64,000 nt of DNA from Echinostoma caproni (GCA_900618425.1 UZAN01039372.1:206471-270470), one strand, 5' to 3'; positions 36,826 through 48,205 are shown, numbered from the stretch's first letter. The notes: generated by a model not told the origin, from the sequence alone. Numbers and translations are program-made.

Positions 36826-37173
36826 TTATTCGGTTGTCCGGCTGTCCTTGTGTGCTGTTGTGTTCGAGTTCCTGCTCCTTTGACGAGGTTGCGGGTGTAG
36901 CCATTGCGGAAGGAATAATTGATGGGGGCATTTCTCCTCCTGTTGCCTCAACCTTTCAGTGCTGCAGTGTGTTTCGGCCTCTTCGAAAAGTGCCCGAATA
37001 CAACTCTTCTTGTTGCTGGTTGGGTGGTTGCTGGTGTATCCCAGGGTTTGATCCGTGTGGGTCTTATTTCTGCATACTGAGGTTTCTGCAGGCCAGACGA
37101 CGATCTTTTTACTAAGACAGAAGAATGTCAATTTGTCATTTTGTTCTGTTTCCGTGGGGAACCTGATATCCAA
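36826..37173 (-). pseudogene. PLE RT-to-endonuclease linker region (PLE-1)
   Basis: A 115-codon minus frame containing SVCRNKTHTDQTLGYTSNHP, the PLE segment normally reading YRKPTHTDxxLxFxSxHP, and a CIRALFEEAETHC block. It joins the RT (upstream) to the GIY-YIG domain through frameshifts. The catalytic YVDD-type box expected between 37,173 and 37,240 is not intact. Confidence 0.75.
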
Positions 37174-37235
37174 GAAAATATTGTTAATGTTTTGAAAGTT
37201 TTGTTCACTTCGATGACTACAGGGTTACGAACGTG

Positions 37236-37856
37236 TCATGTACATAACCAAACCATAGTTTGAGCTGAATTTGTGATATAATCGTCCTTTCGAATTTTTG
37301 CAATTACGGCTTCAGCAATGAATCTGGAAATTGGTGGACCCATTGGTGTTCCTTTCACTTGTTTGTTGATTTCACCGTCGAATTCTAAGTATTTTTGAAG
37401 GCAGAGGTCCATCAGCTCACATATATATTTGTTATCCAGTGTTTGATGTATTTGTTGTTCTTCTAGAACCTCCTTTAGTGTTTTCCTGGTCAAATCGAGG
37501 TTGATGGAGGTGAATAGAGTGATGACGTCGACGGATATAATTATTTCATCTGCATCAATATTTAAACTCTTCAATTTTTCCAGGAACTTTTTGGCATTAT
37601 TGATGGAATGCTGGAAGCCGGCAATGAGAGGTTTAAGTTCCCTCCATAATTCTTTAGCCAGTTTGTAGGTTGATGTACCGGGTCGTAGCGGCACATTATC
37701 TTTGTGTATTTCTGGTAGTCCGTAGAATTGAACCTTGTCTGAGTCGTTTACTTTCGTTCTCCAGTGTTCGTCATTGCTAATTTGGTCTAGCAGTTGCAGC
37801 CGTTCCAGCGTTGCAATGATTTTGCTGGAGAGTTTTGAAATTAGATCTGTGTTCAT
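37236..37856 (-). pseudogene. PLE reverse transcriptase, motifs 1-4 (PLE-1)
   Basis: A 206-codon minus frame. In order: VQFYGLPEIHKDNVPLRPG (the PLE YGLPKIHK...RP signature), a LKPLI...INNAKKFLEKL block, IISVDVITLFTSINL (palm motif A, catalytic Asp present), and VKGTPMGPPISRFIAEAVIA (motif B). The frame ends before the catalytic YxDD motif C. About 200 codons upstream of YGLP, which full PLEs possess, are largely missing. Confidence in the family is high, and the element is a fragment. Confidence 0.9.
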
Positions 37857-37912
37857 TTTGCAGTAGGTAGTTGTGACTTGGAGTAATTCGTTTGCCTGTC
37901 TGATTTAGTAGA

Positions 37913-37942
37913 TGCAATACAAGTGCCAAGCTCGGTGAACAA
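37913..37942 (-). repeat. PLE-1 inverted terminal arm, right
   Basis: The minus strand reads TTGTTCACCGAGCTTGGCAC then TTGTATTGCA, the inverted counterpart of 36,073-36,105. It marks the 5' edge of the element. Confidence 0.65.
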
Positions 37943-40900
37943 CTAAAAATCAATTTATACTACCTTATATGTAACCTATATATATATACATTATATACGA
38001 ATTGAGAAGGTGTTACCGCATCTACATACCTGACCAGCGGCAAGAATTACGAAACCGATGGTTTGAATACCGATAAATTTTGTGCAGCAATTTAGGTGCT
38101 GCTTAGTGCAATATAAATAAAACGGTATTGATGGAACTCGTGCGACATAACACTTAATTCAGACTTATATTTCATTTTCCATTATACGCATACTTTGCGG
38201 TGTGTAAAGAGCATGTATTGCGAAATTTATATCCCACAAAAAAGGTTTTTTATTATCTTTTACCACTATCTGAATCAGCACGATATTTATTGACATGATA
38301 GAATTTCTGTATTACTTCGAAGTGATACCTGAACAGTATGCATTCGTGAACATAGGATTTAAACCTTTCGGCTCCCCGGTTAAGTGCAACAAGAAAACGA
38401 AACATTTCTGAAAAATCAGTTGCACACATTTACACAGCAATCAATTGGAGAATTACATGTTACTCCACACCAGTCATATCTTAGTAAAAGGACACACGAT
38501 TTATGCACCAAACAGGGGTAATTTTAGCATGATTTATACAATACAGTGAAGTAAAAAAGAGAAATGGATTGAAAAAACTTGACAGCAAATTGATAAAAAT
38601 CATGCCTTCCCAAGCCTACTTATTGAAATCCGTACAAGATTAGGCATGGTCCAATTATTGTAACTAGATGTTCGAGAGAGAGAGAGAGAAAGTTTCGATA
38701 GAGATTGGATTCGTCGATTGGATATCAAGGCTTAACTACAACACTCTTTAAGGTAAACTGTGCTGGATGTTGAACAACCCTTTTTTGGCGGGCAGAGGGG
38801 GCTGGGGCATAGACAGAGTAGATGGCAGAGCAGTTTATTTGGTGAATGAAGACACAATCAGCAACACACATATATATATATATACGCAGTCAATAATTGA
38901 AACCCTTTGCTTTTCCAGTCCGACTGAGTGAAACAGTAGTTTACGGTCTTTCAATCGGGCATTGGTTATACGATGAAACCATCAAAGATTGTGGAGAAAG
39001 GTTATGCTAGGATGTTGCACAATGCGGGATGTTCAGAGACTTTGAAGGAAAGTAGAGCACTAGAAAATTGGTGCAACGTTTGCCGCCATTAAGGCAAACG
39101 CATGTGAAAACAATTTTATCGGGTGAGATTTTAACCGGGTCGAACTTTCTGTGAAGCAGACATGAATATTATGAAAACTGCTTGTTTCGGAGTAAAAAAC
39201 GCCCACGCAACAGCTAATATATAACCAATGAATTGACTGGATATTAGTGAAGAACAGAAAAGCAACTCATTACACAACAGAGTTGAGTGAATGAGGAGCA
39301 CAACAGTGAGAACCGTAGGAAGTAACAAGTATCTGCCCTGAGAAATAATACAACATAATGCTTAACAAATTAGAGTGTACACTATTATGGCGGATAAGGT
39401 AGAGAATGGCATTTTTAGTTACAAACCGAAAAGCATTGCCATAATGACGAAGAACAACCTAACTGTTTCAGGGTCTTTATCCAAGGTATGGTGAATTGAG
39501 TAAGTGAATTGCGTCACAGCATGAAGGGCTGAAAGATAACTTTTGTTACGGAAGAGGTCGAGAGTCAACAGACCCAAACAACAAGGAGACATAATGAAGA
39601 TGTTGGTTTCAAACACTTTTAGCAGAGCAGAAATATCGACGATTGGACAATATTTAGTTGAAAATGAATGTCACACAGTGTACACTTTTAGTAGCTACGG
39701 TGAAGTGAAACCAAAACCACAGTTGTTTACTGTAGAAAGCTTCAAAACAATCAAAGCTTCAATCCGTTGATGTGACCTTTAGGAACAGAATAGAGCAAGG
39801 GGATCTGATTAAGATAGACGGTGAGTGCAGATTGTCGATTACCTTTAGGAAACTTTGCGATACTCACACACATACACACACACTTTACGGTGGCTCTTAT
39901 TGTTGAGAAAAGGGTTAACTTGGAGTTGTTTGGGTTGATTGATCTTGTGCCTGATAAGATGATTCCGCTCTTTAACAGTGTCTCCACGGTCACATCGACC
40001 AGTTTCCAATTCCGACGGAAACATTTATGAATAATCGTATACAAGCAATCAACTCTGCCTGAACAGGTTCATAAAATGATTTGAAATAAAGTGAAATTTG
40101 CTCGCATAAAGCCATCAAGATGTCTGTGAAGATGAGACTAGGCGGACGCGATGGTAATGCCGTCAATTTGTTCATGATGCATCACTTGAAAATTGGAACA
40201 CGTGCTACGCAGGATCTGTTGTTTCAAATTTCCGAACACAGTCACAGATCTAATTAATTGTTTGGTGCAGCGGAGCATTTGTAAACAGCGATGTCACAAT
40301 CATGCTTGACAGGTGTTGTGCTGCAGTGTTAAAGAAGTCAACGAATTCAACATGATCATATCTATCTTCGGGATAGGGATGTATCAGCTTGACGGAAACC
40401 GGATTTAGAACTGCACTTAGTCACAGACCTTTTCTGTTGAAATAAGCTGTATTTAAAAAAGATACTCTGCGCATTTTAGATAAACCGAACACTTGAAGTA
40501 GCAGACAAACATGAAGTTTTAGATATTTCCCCTTGCATCCGTAAGTGGAATCACTTTTAAATAGGAATTGAACTCCTTGTGAAACTGTCTGTTCCTAGTT
40601 TGTTACTTTGCCTTCCTTTATATTTTACTTTCTATTCTTCTCCTAGAACAGTTTTGATCTTCAGTTATGGATCCACTTGATTCTTCATCAGATCATTTTT
40701 CGAGCTCTACATTTCAATACTTATGATCCCCTCCCCTCGGTTCAATGCTTACCATTTCAGGGGTGCATTGGTTTAAATGGTATACCTCTGTATGGGAGTT
40801 CAACGTCGAGGGTCTTCGCCTTGAGTCATAATTTAGCATCTGGTGATTTGGGCTTTAAATGTGATAACTGATCAACATATCCTGCAAACCGTGCTTGAGA

Positions 40901-41295
40901 GTCCTTACTGTTAAATGTTCGGCCAACTTCTTGAGAGCAAAGATATAGGCCGAAATGTTTTCTTAATTACTCGATACCCAGTGGAGAACACAATTTACAG
41001 TGATGATAAGATTAATGAGAACTTCCAATGGTTTACTGAGAAATTGCTTGAACACAAATGGTTACAACAGTTAAATTGATTTCCTCGTAGTAGATGCAGG
41101 TAGTTAATCGTAGGAAGGATCGCTCACGACTGCACTGGCAATGGGTTGTGTGAATGCGAAGTGATGTACGGTGTAAAAATGAGCAGTGGCTTTAAATCCT
41201 TACAGAAAGCATTTCGATATAGGCCTGTCGGTCACCAATAGCATGAAACTGACGAAGACCCATACCAGTCGACATGTACCTCGCTAACCATCTAA
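37943..41295. other. Stretch without recognisable gene
   Basis: Short (TA)n tracts at 37,977-37,989 and 38,870-38,884, a (GA)n at about 38,675-38,689 and a CA-rich patch at 39,865-39,882. The opposing frames at 39.5-40.0 kb have no motif. Confidence 0.35.
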
Positions 41296-41504
41296 ATCCC
41301 GTTCTCATCATATGCATCCGTGCGGCTACGCAAGGTAATTCAGCGTTTTCTCAAGGCTTGTTCAGTCTTTGAAGCCAAATCGCTTATTGAACTACTGTTG
41401 TTTGGATGGTTACAAGAGTATACTCAGTGGATTCTGCTGAATTTAAAGGAAAACATCTTGAGACAGATAGCCCGTATGCGTATTGGTAGGTTCCATACTT
41501 GTCT
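41296..41504 (+). CDS. Candidate exon with strong splice donor, unrecognised
   Basis: An open frame from the TAA at 41,293-41,295 runs to a consensus donor CT/GTAAGT (cut after 41,504). The encoded piece includes RKVIQRFLKACSVFEAKSLI, LLLFGWLQEYTQWILLNLKE and RQIARMRIGRFHTC, an amphipathic-helix-rich composition unlike random translation. A SINE family-1 head lies just downstream (41,555), which would be intronic. Acceptor choice and partner exons are unknown. Confidence 0.35.
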
Positions 41505-41554
41505 GTAAGTTTTGCTGTGACTGAATTGGGAAGAGATCAGGGCTATCTGGTGGA

Positions 41555-41612
41555 TTTGGTGACTCATCTGGTATAGCATACCTTGTAGTGTAGGCGGCAT
41601 TCATGCGACGTA
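41555..41612 (+). repeat. tRNA-derived SINE head, family 1
   Basis: GACTCATCTGGTATAGCATA followed by GTAGTGTAGGCGGCATTCAT and GCG, matching the anticodon-side half of the copies at 8,042-8,125 and 58,035-58,124. The B box has decayed. Confidence 0.5.
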
Positions 41613-44214
41613 GATTGATACAAATCTATTCACTCGCTTAATCTACGTAATCTGGCCTACTGGTCAAATCACCACTCATTCTTTCCGTCAAACCACAGGT
41701 GATCGAAGATGTATGTTTTAGATGCGAATTTATCTGAACGTATTAAGCAGCGATACGGCTGCGCATGCCAAAAGACGACCGTATATCAGCAAGCGTCGCA
41801 TGAGCAATGCCGAGAGCGTGACAAACATAGCTAACTACCACATTTCTCATTGTTTCATAATCTATAACTAAATTTCTTTAGACATCTCATATCCGTGCCC
41901 AACCCTGTTACATAGTGTATAACTGCGGACAAATCAGAACAGAGTTCAAACCAAAAACGATTTTGTGTGACACGCTATGTGGACGCCAAATACAGAATCA
42001 CAACGGACAGAAAGTTCAACTTCGGATACCAATGATATCACACATTTCTAAACCAAGAGAACTAAGGGGACAGACATATCTTCCCAATTACGTCAACGAA
42101 ATGCCATGGTGTTCAGTACCCGAGTAAATAGACACATTTGTCTCCCTGGTATCTTGTGATTGGGCTAGTACGATGAGCACTGTAATGAAAACGGAACAAT
42201 TAGTTGACTGAATGACACTAACAACATGGCCTCCTCGCTTCAGTCCCGCGTTTGTGACCCAAGAACAGTAAGTATTTTCCGCATGAGATGAATGTTGAAA
42301 GAGCCGATTTCATGAAGCTGGTTGTTTAAGCTACCCCCAACGGGAACCCATTCAAAGTGAGTTTCATGGACTTTGTTACAGAGAATTTTTGCAGGACAAA
42401 ATCAAAATGGATCATGTGATTAAAAGTAGTTTCACTGATGAAATATCTGGTGGGCTTTCGTGATCCCGCTTTCAGTCTTGTGATGTGTTCTGTACAACAG
42501 TTCATGATTACCCAGCAACACAACTATTGCAAGTCCACTTAGCAGGTCAACTTAATCGGACTAAAAGCTCATTTGGTGGTCGGTTGGGTTAGAAAGTAAG
42601 TTATTGGTTTTCTGATTTCCTGCTTCTCTCGGATGGATTGGGGTTTTGTGAAACTCAACTGCAGTCTCAGTGATTATCCGTTGTTAGTGCACAGCTTGTA
42701 GACATCTTGCGAGAAAGCCCCCAAACAGATGCTGGATAAACTTCAATTAGTTCTAGGGAGTAAGTAACAATTTTCCGATCAAGACGGTTCTTCGATGGCA
42801 GACTTAGTTATGGGTCTCCCAAAGTTTCTAAAGTACCAGAGAGGGTGGTTGATTTCCGTAATGCAGGTCCAATCTGAGAAAATTTGTTACTATTTTTAGT
42901 TGTCGCGGGGCACGATGCATGCTCGAGGATTTTGTGGAGACCGCGTTTCACCCCGGGGTCAGCTTTTCAGGGGATAATAATGCAAAACTAAGAGGCGGTT
43001 ACCACGTGCTATACTGAAGGCTATTTGGAGAACACCAATTGAAATTTGATAATCTGGTTGTATCACAAAGAAAATGGAGTTATTTCAAGATATCCACGAA
43101 GGTGTTTGATAAATCAGGCGTTAAATACTGGTAGTAGCACACATGCAACAATGTAACAAAGCGGTGCAGTAATTGACAAGTGGTGTTCGTATTTTACAAC
43201 TGAATAAGTTACATTTCAAAATAAACAGCCCATCCATTCGGTTAGCCAATTTATCTTTTTATTACCATACCACCCGGAATCCGAGATGCCATCCAAGCAA
43301 ATATGTCTCTTTACTCGCGCTCTTACAACTATAACACCGTATTGTTGTGGCAATTGTGATAGTAAGAGTTGTATTCTGCATGCGATTTAATCTATCTATG
43401 AATTTTCTTAATCAGAACAATAGCAGTCATTCTGATGGTTGGTTTAAATCATTGTTGGATTTGCGCCTTTATATTCATGATCGATCTTTTCAGAAAACAG
43501 CTCATAATTGTGATTGTCCCAACTGACTGTCTTATCTATTGGGCACACCAAGTGATCACTTGATAATAAACCCCCGCTGATCTTACTGTGGACCAATCGT
43601 GGTGTCAACTGAAACTGTGCAGGCAATATGATTGCATTCTGTTAGCCGGGGGAAAGACGTTCACCAGAACGTATAAGCACGGGAGACAGCAATAAGACCT
43701 TTGTAATCCAGAAGAGAAGCGGCCAGGTAAACTACAAAGAAAAATAAGTGGTAGAATTTTACTTCCCCGATATTTTATTCCCAACCACTTACAATCTCAC
43801 CCTTTTGAATAGTAGGATCAACAACTTGGTTCTTACCTCAATATTCCCTTACATAGGTTCCCTCTTACGGCAAGTTCTGAACAATGGGACTTATAATCTT
43901 TACTCTTAATCGCTTTGTCTTTAATAAAAATTAGCATACATCAATGTAATTATTTTGAGTTGATCTGTTTTACTGGCCTAGGTTGCACAGAACATGATAC
44001 TCAGCTATTATTCTCGACGGGTCTCGAGAGTGAATCCTCGTTTCGAAGAACTTAACACCCCCAATAAGTTTCAGTACTTCTCCATCGTTTTGGGCACAGT
44101 TAAATTGTGGCTTGAAGAAACGGTTTGCTTCAACCATCCGATCTGTGCATCATACTCTTAACTTGCGGTAAAGAACCCAAGCACCAAACTGCTTGAAAAA
44201 TGTCTGAGCACGTT
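41613..44214. other. Stretch without recognisable gene
   Basis: Around 41,910-42,060 two plus frames are open (one containing FCVTRYVDAKYRITTD), but neither has clear splice support. No motif elsewhere. Confidence 0.3.
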
Positions 44215-45060
44215 TCAACTATACCTTTTCAAATACAGCATGGTAGACAGACCTTGAAGCCTAAGTTTTGCCAAAACGGCTTGAAATAGCTCAGTTGAAA
44301 TTGATACAATCAGTGGACACCATCTGAGGGTCGCAATTGGAGTCAGCATCCGTAACCGTCTCTCCGAATTCAAAATACCTGAAATCAAAAGAGAAACGAA
44401 GAATGCAGTGGATGGCCTTGTTTCATCAAGAACGAAGTCTACAAAGTTTGTCAAATATACGATTGACTGAATGAGCTGAATATTGATCCTATAGGTGACA
44501 AAGAAAAGTAACCCAGTTTCCACCAAGATCATTTATCCCGTGCCGCTACTCCGAGGGCCTCATATTGGTCAGGGGTTAGGGTGTCATGGGTTGTGGCCGG
44601 TCTTCCTTCTCTTGCACCTCACGAAATGTACCTATACTCCCAAGCGTCTTAGCCTCTGCTGAGGAAGCCCTACTCAATGCCTTCCGTGGTGGTGTTTTCG
44701 TACCAAAGTGATGGAACGAAAACCCAACATCCCGGGTCATAACCGGGTCGGTGAACCACTGGCTATAAAACCCGAATTTCAAACCAGCAAAAGGGCGAAC
44801 AAACCACACACACAACTACCTGGATGTGGCAATGGTCACCGGCTCAATTGGGCATAGAGGTTTATTGGGCACCTTGAACGTTTGACTCCGTCCAAAGGGC
44901 GTATGATCCGATGAACTGAACAACAGCTCCCAATGGACTAAGCTCCGTCTGGCTGTCTTGCAGTTCTGACTTTCTGGTCAAAGACGTCGGGTGAGGATCC
45001 CGAGGTTTTCTCTCTTCCTCGTTCAGAGCAACCGACAGTGAGATGCCCACGCAACCTATA
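44215..45060 (-). other. Possible LINE 5' region or unrecognised minus-strand coding
   Basis: Minus frames at 44,862-45,050 (62 codons), 44,576-44,815 (79 codons) and 44,215-44,532 (105 codons) are consecutive. The middle one includes FYSQWFTDPVMTRDVGFSFH and the first RKPRDPHPTSLTRKS. The GC content is clearly higher than in flanking DNA. This could be the 5' region of an RTE-like LINE or a GC-rich repeat, but no diagnostic motif is present. Confidence 0.2.
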
Positions 45061-46218
45061 AACGCATACCACAGACTTTGTCATTCACATTTACCAGTTC
45101 TATGTAATTGGTTACCTAGTGAAATAAAAAACTAAAACCCTCCTCACAGGTAACTATGAGGTGAATATGTACATGTTTAGAGAAATACTACTGATTACAA
45201 ATCTAATGCTCGATCAGCTTTGGCGATTGTACTGGCATAGTAGTATTGCTAGTTGATCTGTGGTTGACTTAAGTGGTCCCGAAAACTCCAGTCAAATTTG
45301 ATTTGTGGAAACTGTAACAGCTGCTTCCCGGATCAATGACATCTCGTAATGATACATCGCTACAATTCTAATTATTGTTTGTAGCAATTTTAACAAAGAA
45401 TACTTGATGGAATACAAATTGCACTATTTTTGCGTTGTTTTCAAGCTAGTTTGAGTTATGGCCAAAATTGCCGCATAAAGGTTTTTAACGATGTTTATCA
45501 CTGGGATTGGCTTTATCACGTTTTATATCCAAATAGTTGAAAGCCAATATAATATATCTGCATCAATCACATTTTATTTCAGTCAACTACACGAATGAGC
45601 AATGAGCGCTCTACTTTGCGCCAAGCAAACCTGTTCCCTGGTAGTTTACACAAGCAATCTTACAAAAACCTGTGAACCGAGGTCCCAGTCGTAACACAAA
45701 TATGGAAACCGTTTGAGATAAACGCAAATACCATCCGGCAGATGGAAACCAGTCATGTTTTCTTACGTTATAAATTATCGTATCCAACGTTTGCCTAGCG
45801 ATAACAAGTATCTTGGAGATAGTGTTAGCAAACAGAAAAAAAGGAAAATTTCTATATTAGATCAAAGAAAAGCAGCATAAACCAAAAAGAAATCTACATT
45901 ATATAACCAGCTGGATTGTCCTGAGCTCCGCTTCGGTAACTTTTGTTCTGGTGCATGTTAATTCCTATAAACGAACAGAGAAACCTCTTTTCAGTCAAAT
46001 ATATTGAAGTTGAATCAACCTGATGAAGAAAGGATTGCTTTTCCTCCTCAAAACAACGTAGCAGCACGTTTGTTAAGAAAAAATGAACCGTTAGTTTCCT
46101 TATAGTTAAACGTCATATGTCCCAGCAAGATGATCATGACGTGGATCAGTTTCCCATCGACCAACACCGTTTGGTTCTGGTCAGGACTCGACAGTATTGG
46201 GGAAAGAACAGTGCAGCT
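45061..46218. other. Stretch without recognisable gene
   Basis: No motif, repeat or exon candidate. Confidence 0.35.
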
Positions 46219-46415
46219 TTATTGAGGTAGTTAGCTTGTCTTAACCACGACGAACGAAAAACACAAAACATAAGGACTTGATGACAACGTTTCGACCCTC
46301 TTCGAAGGCCTTTCTCAAGTCGTGTAATCGGTTAATCTCACATTACAAGCAATTCTGAGGCGATGGGATGATGACATCGTATAGAACTCTTATGTGCTTC
46401 GAGCATGCGTGCATG
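46219..46415 (-). repeat. PLE-2 inverted terminal repeat (pLTR), left
   Basis: Starts TTATTGAGGTAGTTAGCTTG and ends at GCATGC within the GT-rich patch. It is the reverse complement of 48,009-48,205 with only a handful of differences over about 197 bp, implying either a recent insertion or ongoing homogenisation. Confidence 0.9.
46275..46321 (-). ncRNA. Hammerhead-like core, PLE-2 left terminus
   Basis: On the minus strand: GACTTGAGAA, stem II GGCC/GGTC around a CTTCGAAGAG loop region, GAAACGTTGTC, then TCAAGTC. The flanking GACTTGA and TCAAGTC form a perfect 7-bp stem I. Confidence 0.55.
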
Positions 46416-46449
46416 TGTGTCTGTGCGTGTGTCTGAGTGTGTTGGTGTT

Positions 46450-46818
46450 GGTCTAACCAAGATACACAAATCAAACATTCCTTTTCGTCCTATTGTTGAC
46501 CAAACGATTACTCCTAATTAAAAGCTAGGAAAATTTCTTACACCTATCTTACGACCCCTCTTGAAATGTATTGAGGATGTTAACAAGAATTTATTCCATT
46601 CAGTGGAGAAACTCATAACACTGACTGCAGAACGTGATGAATGCTTAGTGAGTTACGATGTGGTATCCTCATTCACACAAATGCCTATCAATGAATGTCT
46701 AGACATAGTGAGAAGCGGTCTTAACAACGACGACACACTCAGTGATCGAACGAACTTAACAACTGATGAAATAATGAAAGCGACTGAACAGTCGGAAATC
46801 AACGTTATTTGTGTATAA
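46450..46818 (+). pseudogene. PLE reverse transcriptase, N-part (PLE-2)
   Basis: Reading in frame from 46,450: GLTKIHKSNIPFRPIVDQ (PLE RT signature), a stop near 46,520, then KLGKFLTPILRPLLK. The 85-codon open piece 46,561-46,818 follows, with CLVSYDVVSSFTQMPINE (palm motif A). The frame fails after INVICV. Motif B continues in another frame at about 46,840-46,900 as a degraded GVAIVPPISPIIKNLFMEEF. Confidence 0.85.
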
Positions 46819-46949
46819 TCGTTCACTCTACAAACAAACAGGTGGTGTTGCCATAGTACCACCCATTTCACCGATAATTAAGAACTTGTTTATGGAAGAG
46901 TTTGGAGAATGGCTGCTGAACTCGACAACCTTGGTACCAAGAGTCTGAT

Positions 46950-47390
46950 GGCATTAAGTGGACGATATCTTTATAGTAATAAAGAAATTGCATTTCAAAA
47001 CATTCACGCAATCCTTAAATGACTTTCACAATCAAATCAAGTTCACGCTGGAACCGACTGACAACACCCTTAATTTTTTTGATTGCCGTGTGAAAGTACT
47101 AGGCTCGGGTAAAGTATCGGTGACGATGCGCAGAAAAGACACATAGGGGACGACACCTCAACTTCCATTATGACCACCCGAACAACGCCAAAATATCAGA
47201 AGACCTTAGCCTAATTACCAGAGCTTGGAAACTAGCATCCAGTAGAAAGGATACAAGTCAAGAGATGAACCGAGTTATTAAAGAATTAGAAGATAAGGAA
47301 TATCCGAAGGAGTTCATCAAAAAATTCAACGCCGGAATATCAACCCACTACGCCAAAAAACGATTGGTTGTCAACTGTCGTGGTTCCATA
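46950..47390 (+). pseudogene. PLE RT motif C and connector (PLE-2)
   Basis: The 62-codon frame at 46,958-47,146 opens with VDDIFIVIK, the PLE RT catalytic motif C (the Tyr before it is lost), then IKFTLEPTDNTLNFFDCRV. After a stop, another frame holds HLNFHYDHPNNAKISEDLSL and KEYPKEFIKKF, the conserved PLE segment before the endonuclease. Confidence 0.8.
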
Positions 47391-47655
47391 TCGTAGAACC
47401 ACACCCGAAGACGTACGACAGATACTTAACTGTGCCAACATGACAATTCTGTTCCAATTCACTAACACAATTTACTCCAAACTAGTTAACCTCGAATACC
47501 TGCGGGTAAAAGGGGACACTTCTGACGTGGTCTATAGAATACGTTGTCTGGACTATCTGATAACGTATGTCGGCCAAACGTCCAGAAGCCTAGAAAAACG
47601 AAAGATTGAACACATGCATCTAATGAAGAAGATTCCAACTGATGCAGCAGATTGA
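47368..47655 (+). pseudogene. PLE GIY-YIG endonuclease (PLE-2)
   Basis: A 95-codon frame: VVYRIRC supplies the GIY strand, YVGQTSRSLEKRKIEH the YIG strand and following helix with the conserved Arg, and EH a further conserved pair. Past a stop at 47,653-47,655 the domain continues to about 47,850. There the single N at 47,752, between two copies of CGTGGGTTC, breaks the frame. Collapsing the duplication restores a continuous segment with KERLLAEAFLI, the conserved C-terminal Glu region of PLE endonucleases. Confidence 0.85.
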
Positions 47656-48008
47656 AATTCAGTGGAACACAATTCCGCAATCGCTGGTCACGCAATGCGC
47701 GAAGGACATGCAGTCGATTTCAAAAACCCGAACATTCTTAAGCGTGGGTTCNCGTGGGTTCAGAAGTCACAAGGAACGTTTGCTAGCCGAAGCGTTCCTG
47801 ATTAACACTGAACCAACGGCAATCAGTCGATCCGATGGGGTAGTTATTCCACGGTTATGTCAACAATTGACACTTGTGCATGCAAAATGGTCTCGTCTCC
47901 ATCCCTAGTCCCAAATGACCGATGCACTCGTTTTGACCTAAAGGTCAAACCAATATCACTTGTCCCAACCACCAGTCGAACGATCACCAGTACACGGGCA
48001 CAGTCAAA

Positions 48009-48205
48009 CATGCATGCATGCTCGAAGCACATAAGAGTTCTATACGATGTCATCATCCCATCGCCTCAGAATTGCTTGTAATGTGAGATTAACCGATTAC
48101 ACGACTTGAGAAAGGCCATCGAAGAGGGTCGAAACGTTGTCATCAAGTCCTTATGTTTTGTGTTTTTCGTTCGTCGTGGTTAAGACAAGCTAATATCCTC
48201 AATAA
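48009..48205 (+). repeat. PLE-2 inverted terminal repeat (pLTR), right
   Basis: Inverted partner of 46,219-46,415. Ends with CCTCAATAA. Carries the second hammerhead-like core at 48,103-48,149. Confidence 0.9.
48103..48149 (+). ncRNA. Hammerhead-like core, PLE-2 right terminus
   Basis: GACTTGAGAAAGGCC, a loop, GGGTCGAAACGTTGTC, then ATCAAGTC. Stem I is GACTTGA/TCAAGTC (7 bp), stem II GGCC/GGTC, and stem III is minimal, with GTC as the expected cleavage triplet. The core strand TTGAGAA has U and A where C3 and G8 are usual, keeping Watson-Crick pairing. Confidence 0.6.

Larger units (their letters stand above)
36073..37942 (-). mobile_element. Penelope-like element PLE-1 (5'-truncated)
   Basis: A minus-strand element of about 1.87 kb with a PLE reverse transcriptase (37.86 to about 36.83 kb) followed by a GIY-YIG endonuclease (36,483-36,806), the defining order of endonuclease-bearing PLEs. 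It is bounded by 30-33-bp inverted arms (36,073-36,105 and 37,913-37,942). A hammerhead-like core sits just inside the 3' arm, and a (TA)n tract (36,179-36,195) lies in the 3' UTR. The RT lacks its N-terminal part, and frames are broken between RT motifs and endonuclease, so it is inactive. PLEs use the GIY-YIG domain to nick target DNA and prime cDNA synthesis. Confidence 0.85.
46219..48205 (+). mobile_element. Penelope-like element PLE-2 with long inverted termini
   Basis: A 1,987-bp plus-strand element. Inverted terminal repeats of about 197 bp (46,219-46,415 and 48,009-48,205) are nearly identical and enclose a 5'-truncated PLE RT and a GIY-YIG endonuclease. Each terminus contains a hammerhead-like core. 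The RT begins abruptly at its GLTKIHK motif right after a GT-rich patch next to the left terminus. Several stops and frameshifts inactivate the RT. PLE-2 is clearly different from PLE-1 at both protein and terminal-repeat level, so two PLE lineages are present. Confidence 0.9.
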
